The notes under the pieces are model-generated. The model saw only the letters and a program-made list of their open reading frames with translations. It ran no database searches and had not been told where the DNA came from. Shown piece after piece: positions 1 to 9,200 of a stretch of 12,108 nt of DNA (its first letter is position 1; every line of letters begins with the position of its first letter). Position numbers and translations under genes: made by a program. Source of the stretch: Baffinella frigidus (Eukaryota > Cryptophyceae > Cryptomonadales > Baffinellaceae); NCBI GenBank assembly GCA_026770585.1, contig MU646568.1, positions 335,315 to 347,422 on the forward strand. Reading direction: 5' to 3'.

Positions 1-250
1 GCGCTTTCTGATGAGCGAGGTACCCCTGTAGAGAGGACCTTGGCGCAGTGCGTGCCCTTATTCGCGAGCAACCCCTGGTGTACTCCTACAGTGGTACCTC
101 GCGCATAAGAAAGCGCCTCCTCCTAGGACCCTACATAAGGCCTCGCTCATGAGAAAGCGCCTCCTCCTGGGACCCTTCAGTAGGCCTATGCCTAGGGCCC
201 TATGCTGGTCCTGGGGGAGGCGCGTTTTCTTATGAGCGAGGTACCCCTGT
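1..250. mobile_element. MITE-like inverted-repeat elements, first cluster
   Basis: A full foldback element lies at about 141-245. Its arms (CCTCGCTCATGAGAAAGCGC... at 141-174 and ...TATGAGCGAGG at 207-241) pair over about 34 bp around a 32-bp centre with CTAGGGCCC. A lone right arm is at 1-30 and a lone left arm at 91-130. All right arms continue into TACCCCTGTA. No transposase is present. Confidence 0.65.
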
Positions 251-510
251 ACATAACGCGCTGAGGCCCTTCGTCGCTACAGCGTGCGAGCCAGAGAGTA
301 GCCCCAGATTGCGAGCCAGATGTCTCAGGGGGAACATATTTATTGTTTTCCAACACGACCGCGCACGCGCCAGGAGGCTAGGTGGGAGGAGGCGCAGGGC
401 CCTATCCCTTAAGTGGCAAGTAGGCTCATACGCCCTACCGTAGGGCCCCAGGACCTGCCTAGGACCTGGCGTGGGTCTTTTAAGACCCCCTGGCCACTTA
501 AGGGATGGGG
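251..510. other. Intergenic spacer with palindromes, no gene seen
   Basis: No coding sequence or known RNA was recognised. A perfect 14-bp inverted repeat (ATCCCTTAAGTGGC) at 404-417 and 493-506 encloses 75 bp with smaller stems (GGGTCTT/AAGACCC at 473-488 and CCCTAC/GTAGGG at 433-445). Confidence 0.55.
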
Positions 511-624
511 GTACCTTGCTCATAAGAAACCGCCTCCTCCTAGGACCCTACAGTAGGACTATGCTTAGGGCCCTATGGTGGTCCTGGGGGGGGGGGGGGT
601 TCTTATGAGCGAGGTACCCCTGTA
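511..624. mobile_element. MITE-like inverted-repeat element, second full copy
   Basis: The left arm 511-548 and right arm 580-616 match the element at 141-245, including the 31-bp centre (CAGTAGG..TATGC.TAGGGCCCTATG). A run of 14 G interrupts the right arm. A lone right arm of the same family is at 798-844. Confidence 0.65.
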
Positions 625-892
625 CCCCTGTACATGGCGGCCATGCTGGTTTCGGTCCGTCATCAGCGCACGTGTCTCTCTACGCACGTCTCAAGGCGCA
701 TAGACTTTTGCATCACTCATTTCTAGGCTTGAGGGTAATAAATAATAATAAAAAAGATTCATCTTTCTTCTCGTTTAAAGAGGATTCCACCGTCTCTGGT
801 CCTAGGGGGGGTGGGCGTTTTTTTGCGAGCGAGGTACCCCTGTAAGGCTCTTAGACCTTCGAATCACTCATCTCCAGGCTTGAGAGTCATAA
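625..892. repeat. Downstream flank with 41-bp direct duplication
   Basis: Positions 701-741 and 852-892 share about 33 of 41 bases (TAGAC.TT..ATCACTCAT.TC.AGGCTTGAG.GT.ATAA). The second copy contains the stop codon of the possible alternative last exon. Otherwise there is AT-rich AATAATAATAA and one lone MITE arm. Confidence 0.6.
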
Positions 893-985
893 AACAGAAG
901 AACGTTTCTCTCTCTCGATGAGCTTGAGGTACGAGATAGCGAGGAAGGTGATGATCCGGAAGGCCACCGCAAAGCCTCCCCACCA
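887..985 (-). CDS. Possible alternative last exon, or decayed copy, of helix 6
   Basis: Homologous to the last exon over the helix (GFAVAFRIITFLAISYLK) but with a different N-side (WWG) and a different tail, LIEREKRSSVL, ending at TGA 887-889. An acceptor CTTCAAG|TGGTGG at 986-987 would join exon 15 in phase 0, giving an open 33-codon exon, the same length as the main one. It lies downstream of the main stop codon, so its use would need skipping of 1233-1331. It may simply be one more border duplication that stayed open. Confidence 0.45.
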   Translation of the reverse strand, partial: WWGGFAVAFRIITFLAISYLKLIEREKRSSVL

Positions 986-1232
986 CTTGAAGATGACGCG
1001 AAGCGGTGCATGATACGCCCTTTCCCGCGGACACGAGCGGTCATGGAGGCACGGCACGAGGCCGACTCTGACCGGCCGGTCAGCAAGATGACGCGAAGCG
1101 GTGCGATACCTCACCGCCTGGCGTGCGAAGCGGTGCGATACGACACCGCTTAGAGTAAGCGGTGCGATACCTCACCGCCTGGCGTGCGAAGCGGTGCGAT
1201 ACCACACCGCTTGGAGTAAGCGGCGCGACACC
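986..1232. repeat. 61-bp tandem repeat and 20-bp direct repeat after main stop
   Basis: AGCGGTGCGATACCTCACCG starts at 1097, 1158 and (diverged) 1219, a 61-bp period. Each unit holds AGCGGTG...CACCGCY arms able to form hairpins. AAGATGACGCGAAGCGGTGC occurs at 990-1009 and 1085-1104. The last unit runs into the stop codon of the main exon, so the repeat may have grown from it. Confidence 0.75.
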
Positions 1233-1331
1233 TCACCGCTTGATGTGCTTGAGGTAGGAGATCGCGAGGAAGGTGATGATGCGGAAGGCCACCGCGAAGC
1301 CCACCAACGCCGCTGTGTAGCCCCAGCAGTC
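1233..1331 (-). CDS. ABCG last exon: membrane helix 6 and stop
   Basis: 33 codons including TGA (1233-1235), with acceptor CAACAG|GACTGC. It begins DCWGYTAALVGFAVAFRIIT and ends FLAISYLKHIKR, a clear hydrophobic helix with a short basic tail. The tail is typical of ABCG C-termini, and the FLAISYLK stretch resembles the end of human ABCG2 (FLTIAYLK). A related sequence at 887-985 may be an alternative last exon. Confidence 0.88.
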   Translation of the reverse strand, partial: DCWGYTAALVGFAVAFRIITFLAISYLKHIKR

Positions 1332-4300
1332 CTGTTGATGGACGCGTATCAGTAAGGGAGTGTGTACGCAGGGGACGTGGAGTCAGCGAGGGGGTGTGCC
1401 CAGAGGACACGTGTGTCAGCAATCCTGTGAAGCCCGCCGCGAAGCCCACCAGCGCCCCTGTTTACCCCCAGCAGTCCTGTTGAGGGTTTAGGGTTTAGGG
1501 TTTAGGGTTTAGGGTTTGGGGTTTGGGGTTTGGGGTTTGGGGTTTAGGATGTAGGGTTCAGGGTTTAGGGTTTAGGGTTTAGCAGTCCTGTGTGTGCCCA
1601 TGGGACGCGTGTCAGTGAGGGTGTGTGCCCAGGGGATGCCCAGGGTCTAGGGTTCAACGACCTCAGTAAAGTCACTTTCTCGTTAGGTGCGTCCACCTCG
1701 TAGACTAGGGGTGTTCACCTCGTAGACTCGGTAGTGATGCTCCCGTAGTCCCAGACGGTGAGGCAGGCTGGCGAGCGCCAGGTCGCTCCGAGGTTGAACC
1801 TCGGCGAGGGGGTGTGCCCAGGGGATGCCCATGGTCTAGGGTTCAACGATCTCAGTAAAGTCACTTTCTCTCTCACCTCGTAGACGGACTCGGTAGTGAT
1901 GCTCCAGTAGTCCCAGACGGTGAGGTAGGCTGGCATGCGCCCGGTCGCCTGGTGTCGGGATTCGGGCTTAGGATTTCGGGTTTTGGGCTTAGGATTTCGG
2001 GTTTCGGGCTTGGGATTTCGGGTTTCGGGGTTAGGATTTCGGGTTTCGGGCTTGGGATTTCGGGTTTGGGGTTTCGTGCTTAGGACTTCGGGTTTTGGAG
2101 TTTGGGGTTAGGGCTGGGGTTTTGGGGTTTGGGGTTAGGGTTTGGGGTTTGGGGTTAGGGTTTGGGGCGTGGGTTTGGGGTTTGGGGTTCGGGTTCCGGG
2201 TTTTGGGGTTACCCCGAGGTTAGTCGCCACCCATTCCGCGCCCTTCTTGTACGCCACTTGCCCTGGGTTTGGATTTAGGGGTTAGGGTTTGCCTGTTTCC
2301 CAGATGAGGTTTAGGGCTGCGGGTTTAGGGTTTGGTGATTGGGGTTTGGGGTTTTAGGGTTTAGGGTTTAGGGTTTTAGGTTTGGGGTTGAGGGTTTAGG
2401 TTTAGGGTTCAAGGTTTAGGGTTTAGGGTTTAAGATTTGGGGTTTAGGGTGTAGGAATTAGGATTTAGGATACAGAGTTTTGTTTAGTGTTTAGTGTTTA
2501 GTGTTTAGTGTTTAGTGTTTAGTGTTTAGTGTTTAGGGTTTAGGGTTCAGGGTCCAGGGTTCATGGTCCATGGTTCAGAGTTCAGGGTTCAGGGTGTAGC
2601 TTTGAAGAGGATTTAGGGTTCAGGGTTCAGGGTTTAGGGTTTAGGGTTCAGGGTTCAGGGTTTCGGGTTTCGGGTGTCGGGTTTAGAGGGAGACCGGTGA
2701 TGTCGGTCATGACGTTGCACCCCGGACCCCACGCGCCTGTTTTTGGGTTTGGGGTTTGGGCTTTGAGGTTTGGGTTTTGGATTTTGGGTTTTGGATTTTG
2801 GGTTTTGGGTTTTAGGTTTTGGGTTTTGGATTTTGGGTTTTGGGTTTTGGTTTTTGGTGTTTGGGTTTCGGATTATGATTCCGGATTTCGGGTTTCGGGT
2901 TTCGGGTTTTTGGTTTCTAGTGAGAGTGAGGGTTTCGTGTTTCGGGTGAGGGTTTCGTGTTTGGGGCGTGCACTACCCGCACGCTTCAGTCTCTCGCGTT
3001 TTGGGGTTGGGGTTTTGGGTTGACGGTCGAGGCTCGAGGAAGGGTCAACCGCACCATCAACCCTCAAAACTGATGGTCATCAACCCTCAAAACTGATGGT
3101 GCGGTTGACCCTTCAGTTTTGAGGGTGGTGAGGCCGGCGGGCATATCCGGCCCGAAGCACGCGACCTCTTACTTGGAAACCTCGCACCCTGAACCCTCGC
3201 ACCCTGAACCCTACACGCTGAACGTGAACGCTGAAGACGGAAGGCTGAACCCTGAACCGCACCTTGAGTGTGGAGGGTAGTGAGCCCGGCGGGCATATCC
3301 GGCCCGAAGCACGCAACCGCCACCCCTGAACCCTCTCTCCCTGAACCTTAAACACTGAACGTTAAAAGCTGAAGACTGAAGGCCAACCCGCACCAGTGTG
3401 GAGCGTGGTGAGCATACCTTGAGTTTTGAGGGTGGTGAGGCCGGCGGGTATGTTGGACCCGACGCACGCGACCTCCTACCCAGAACCCTAAACCCTCACC
3501 CCTTGCCCCTGCACCCTGAAGCCTGAACACGGAAAACTGAAGACTGAAGGCTGGACCCTGAACCGCACCTTCAGTGTGGAGGGTAGTGAGCCCGGCGGGC
3601 ATGTTGGGTCCGAATCACGCAACCTCCACCCCTGAACCCTCTCACCTTGAACCCTCAACGCTGAACGTGAAAGCTGAAGGCTGAACGAAGAACCGCACCT
3701 TGAGTTTTGAGGGTGGTGAGGCCGGCGGGCATGTTGGGCCCGAAGCAGGACACGAAGTTGTCAGACTCGGCGATGCACGATTTCGAGCAGTAGAACTGCG
3801 GGGGCATTGCGGCTTTGAGCCCGAACCTGCGTTTTGGGGTGGAGGGGTTTTGGTTTAGGGTTCCGAACTTGCGTTGCTCTGGGGCTTTGGGGCTTGCTCT
3901 GGGGTTCTGGGGTTCTGGGGTTCGGGGATTTAGGGTTCAGGGATTATGCTTCAGGGTGCAGGGTTCAGGGTTCAGGATTTTGGGTTTTGGGTTTTGGGTT
4001 TGGGGTTTTGGGTTGAGGGTTTGGCATATGGAGCAGGCCCTTCGGAATTTAGGTTTTAGGGTATAGAGTTTGTCTCACCGTGCGGGGAGAACGTAGAAGA
4101 AGAGTTGCCACTGCCAGGGGACGGCAGATTCGGGCACGAAGAAGCCCTACACCCTCAGGTAATCTATGGTATATGGTATATGGTGTATGGTATATGGTAT
4201 ATGGTATATGGTATATGGTATATGGTATATGGTATATGGTATATGGTATATGAAATACACGGTATATGGTACATGGTATATGGTATACGGCTTTGTCGTA

Positions 4301-6201
4301 GGAGTTAGGGGTTCGTACCGTGCGGGGGAAACGTAGTAGAAGAGCTTCCACGGCCAGGGGATCGCAGATTCGGGCATGAAGAAGCCCTACACCCTCAGAT
4401 GATCTATGGTATATGGTATATGGTATATGGTGTATCGTATATGGTATATGGTATATGGTATATGGTATATGGTATATAGTATATGGTATATGGTATATGG
4501 CATATGGTATATGGTATATGGTATATGGTATATGGTATATGGTATATGGTATATGATATATGGTATATGATGTATGATATATGGCATATGGTATATGGTA
4601 TATGATATACGGTTCACGGTATATGGTAAATGGTTTTGTCGTAGGGGTGAGGGGTTCGTACCGCGCAGGGGAAATGTAGTACAGGAGCTTCCACGGCCAG
4701 GGGATCGCAGACTCGGGCATGAAGAAGCCCGCGTAGAGGTTCAGGATCCCGACTGACGCCCCAACTGCCAGAGAGGCCTGCGTGGTGTTCAGGTCTTAGG
4801 TTTTAGGTTTTAGCTTTTGAGGGTTTACGTTTTTAGGGTTCAGGGTTCGGGGTTTGGGGTTTGGGGTTTGGGGTTTGGGGTTCAGGCCCCGACTGCCAAA
4901 GAGGCCTGTGTTTTGTTCACTGGGTTAGGATTTAGATTTTTTGAAAGGGTGTCGGGGTTGGGGGGCTAGGGTTTAGGGGTTAGGGTTTAGGGTGTAGAGT
5001 TGAGGGTTTAGGGTTTAGGATTCAGGGTTAAGGGTTTAGGGTTTAGGGTTTAGGGTTTAGGGTTTAGGGTTTAGGGTTTAGGGTTTAGGGTCTAAGGTTT
5101 AGGGTTTCGGGCTTCGGATTTAGGGTTCAGCGTTTCTCCTTCGCGGTCGGGGCTGGGGACGGGCGGTTTGGTGTGGGGGGGGTCCGGGAATGACCTGCTT
5201 GGTAGTAGGCACGAGCGCGGAGATCATCTGCCCCCAGTAGAGCAGGGTGGTGGAAAAGAGGAACATGTTCAGGATGTACCGCATCACCTGATGGAATTGG
5301 GTTTGGGTTTGGGTTTGGGGTTAGGGGGTTGGGTTTTGGGATCAGGGGTTAGGGTTTAGGTTTAGGGGTTGGAGTTTGGAGTGTGGAGTTTGGGGTTTAG
5401 GGGTTAGGGTTAAGGGTTTAGGGTTTGGAGTTTAGGGTTTGGAGTTTAGGGTGTAGGGTTTAGGGTTTAGGGTTTAGGGTTTAGGGTTTAGGGTTTAGGG
5501 TTTAGGGTTTAGAGTTTAGGGTTTAGGGTGTAGGGTTTAGGTTTAGGGTTTGGAGTGTGGGGGTTAGGGGTTGCGATTTAGGGTTGAGGGTTAGGGCGAG
5601 GAACATGTAAAATAGGCAGCGCAGAACCTGCTGAAGCAGGCTTTTTGTTTCCGGTTTCAGGATTCGGGCTTCGGTTTTGGGGTTGGAGTTGAGCGTTAAG
5701 AACATGTTGACAGTGTAGAGAAGAAAATGGGTTCTGGTGTCAGGGTTCCGGATTGCGGGGTGAGGATTTCGAGGTTGGGGCTCCGGGTTTTGGGTTTCGA
5801 GTTGTCGGGTTTCGGGGTTTCGGGGTTGGGGTTTCGGGGTACCTCGCCGGCGGACGGGCCAAGCTGGCAGATGTTGTAAGAGATGCCCGTGGTGTATATA
5901 ATACATATGATATAATATTGAAATAATACATAATATAATATAATATATAACGTACATCTATACATACATCTATACATATATCTTTACATATATATATATA
6001 CACACACACGCACACACGCACACACACACACACACACACAGACAGACAGACACACACATATATATGCATGGACATATGTAAAATAAGGTTTTGGGGTACC
6101 TCGCCGGCGGAGGGACCAAGTTGGCAGATGTTGTAGAAGATGCCCGTGGTATATACAATACATCTATTATAATATATATATAATATGATATATATAATAC
6201 A

Positions 6202-6242
<41 letters not shown>

Positions 6243-9200
6243 CGTACATATATAAAAAATAGGGTTAAGGGGTACCTCGCCAGCGGACGGGTCAAGCTGG
6301 CAGATGTTGTAGAAGATGCCCGTGTGCACCAGCATCAGGAACAGCATCTGGGGTTGGGGGTTGTTTGGGGGTTAGGGTTTAGGGTTTAGGGGGTTAGGTG
6401 GTTAGGGTGTGGTAGGGTTCAAGTCTCGGGGTTTTCAGGTTTCGGGATTCAGGGGGGTACGCACCCACGTGTGCTCGAATTCGGATCTCGAGTTTCGGAT
6501 TTTGGATTTTCGTGTTTCGTTTTTTTTTGGGATTCGGGGTTTCGGGATTCGGGTCTCGGGGTGTTTGGAATTTTCGGGTTTTGGGTCTCGGGTTTCGGGT
6601 TTCGGGTACGTACCCACGGGAACTCGACTATGGTGAGGCCCCAGAGGTTCGCGAAGGGGTGGTACATCCCCGCTGCTATCTCCAAGATAATAGCAGTTTA
6701 CTACACAAGTTAGCGGTTTGCTACACAAAATTAGCAGTTTACCACACAAATTAGCGGTTTACAACACAGGCTGGGTTTCGGATTTTTCAGTTTTTCGGGT
6801 ATAGGGTACGTACCCACGGGAATTCGACGATGTTGAGGCCCCAGAGGTATGCGAAGGGGTGGTACATCCATCCCTGAAACAGTGCGTTTTCGTGTGCCGT
6901 GTCCCTGAAACAGTGCGTTGTCGCGTGTCGTGTCCTTCAACGGGTGTGTTTCGGGTACGTACCCACGGGAACTCGACGATGGTTAGGCCCCAGAGGTAGG
7001 CGAAGGGGTGGTACATCCCCGCTGCGATTTCCTTGTAGTACACCACCTTTTGGGGTTGGGGTTGGGGTTGGGGTTTTGGGTGAGTGTTTAGGGATTAGGG
7101 TGTACTCCCGTGAGGGTTTAGGGTTGAGGGTTTAGGGATTAGAGTTTAGGGTTTGGGTGTGGTGTGTAGGGTGTGGGGTGTGGGGTGTGGGGTTTGGGGT
7201 TTGGGGTTTGGGGTTTGGGGTTTAGGGGTTCAGGGGTTAGGGGTTAGGGGTTAGGGGTTAGGGGTTAGGGTTTAGGTTCCAATGTTTAGGAAATCGGGAT
7301 GGAGATTTAGGAATTACGGTGTAGGGGTGAGTAGCAGACCCTCAACCCTCAACCCCAAAGGGCACCTGGGCCTCCCCGAGGACGCCGACAGTCGTAACAC
7401 CATTCATCGCCGCGATAAAAAAAATCCCCGCGAAGCGCAACATCAGGAACATACCGGGCTCCTAAGTCAATTCACGGGTGCGGCGGTACGGGCACTTTCT
7501 TAGGTTCTCCAAAAGTGGCCAACGCGCGGTACAAATGATAGAAGGACGCGAAAGGACCTGGGCCTCTCCGAGGACGCCGACAGTCGTGATGCCATTGATG
7601 GCCGCAATGAAGAACACGCCGGCGAAAATGCACCTGCGTAAGGGTAGGGGGTTTAGGGGATAGGGTTGAGTTTTTTTTAAAAAGGCGCACTTTGGGGGAC
7701 TGGACGCCAGAAACGCACACGAACATGCACTCTTTGGGGGACACGCCACACGCACCTGTTGAGGGGACTGGACACGCGAACACGCACCCTTTGGGAGACA
7801 TGCCACACGAACAACACGAACACGCACTGTTTCAAGGACTGGACACGCGAACACGCACTGTTTCAGGGGCACGACACGCTAACATCGCACTGTTTGAGGG
7901 ACTGGAAGGAAGATAAACACACCCGTTGAGGGACTGGAGCGCGGTCTGGTCGTACACGTCCAAAAGAACGCACTCGAAAACGAACTCTTTGGGGGACACG
8001 ACACGCCAAACCCGCACTGTTTCAGGGACTTGGAAGAAAATAAACACACCTGTTGAGGGGCTGGACACACGAACATGCACTATTTCGGGGACACGACACA
8101 ATAACCACACGCGAACACGCACCCGTTGAGGGACTTGAAAAAAAGATCAACACACCCATTGAGGGACTGGAGCGCGGTCTGGTCGTACACGTCCGAAGAA
8201 ACGCACACGAACACGCACTCTTTGGGTGACACGACACGCCAAAATATGCACTGTTTCAGGGAGTGGGAAGAAGATCAACACACCCGTTGAGGGACTGGAG
8301 CGTGCGTTATGGACGTACCCGAATATCGGCAGTAACGAGACTAGCTCCGTACGAAACGTCTGAACTAAGGTTGTACGCAGCCACTTGTAGATTTTATACA
8401 AACCACGTCTGTAGAAACGCACACGAACACGCACGGTTTCGGGGACACGACACAATAACCACACGCGAACCCGCACCCGTTGAGGGACTGGAAACAAGAA
8501 GATGCACTGTTTCGGGGACACGCCACAATAAGCACACGCGAACACGCACCCGTTGAGGGACTGGAGCGCGGTCTGGTCGTACACGTCCGCCATCGGCGAG
8601 GACACGATCGAGAGCGAGAAGAGCAGCGACACCTAGGGTTTTGGGTTTTGGGTTTGGAGTTTGGGGTTTGGGGGTTAGGGGTTTAGGGTTCAGGGGTTGG
8701 GGTTTAGGGTTTAGGGTGTAGGGTTTAGGGTTTGGGTTTAGGGTTCTGCGAACCAGGGATTTGTGGTTTGTGGTTTGTGGTTTGTGGTTTGTGGTTTGTA
8801 ATTTGTGGTTTGTGGTTTGGGGGTTGGGAGCGTACGACGACGATGATAAGGATGCGAGTGAAGTTGTACCCGACGTTGCGCCAGTGCAGCAGCGCCCACC
8901 GCTCTGTACTGTGTTTTTGGGGGGTTTAGGCTTTGGGGTTTAGGGTTTAGGGTTTATGGGTTAGGGTTTATGGTTGGGTTCAGGGATTAGGGATTAGGGT
9001 TGAGGGTTTAGGGTTTAGGGTTTAGGGTTTAGGGTGTAGGGTGTAGGGTGTAGGGTTCAGTTTTGGTAGCCAGTGCAGCAGCGCCCACCGCTCCGTGCTG
9101 TTTCGCGTGGGGTTCGCAGGGATCAATCACCCCTTGAGATCAATACCCCCTTGAGATCAATTCCCCCTTGAGATCAATACCCCCCTTGAAGAACCCCTTG

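Noticed and set aside
339-344. AATAAA on the minus strand as the gene's polyadenylation signal
   Set aside because: About 890 bp past the main stop with a repeat family between; one hexamer is not enough, and many protists do not use AATAAA.
2697-3023. Plus-strand open frame of 108 codons (FGFWVLGF-type repeats)
   Set aside because: Translation of TTTTGGG heptamers with no sign of a real protein.
4049-4720. A 223-codon minus-strand open frame rich in YHIPYTI repeats
   Set aside because: It is a read-through of two exon 11 copies and the stop-free (TATATGG)n repeat; the peptide repeat is a consequence of the 7-bp unit.
5031-5091. Perfect TTTAGGG run as a chromosome end or telomere
   Set aside because: It is internal to an intron, short, and flanked by exons on both sides; other runs at 5459 and 10542 behave the same.
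5740-6347. Minus-strand open frames with long Tyr-Ile or Cys-Val runs
   Set aside because: Translations of (AT)n and (CA)n microsatellites between exon 9 copies.
7690-8549. CRISPR-like array of repeats and spacers
   Set aside because: Units are degenerate, irregularly spaced and derived from exon 6; the context is eukaryotic.
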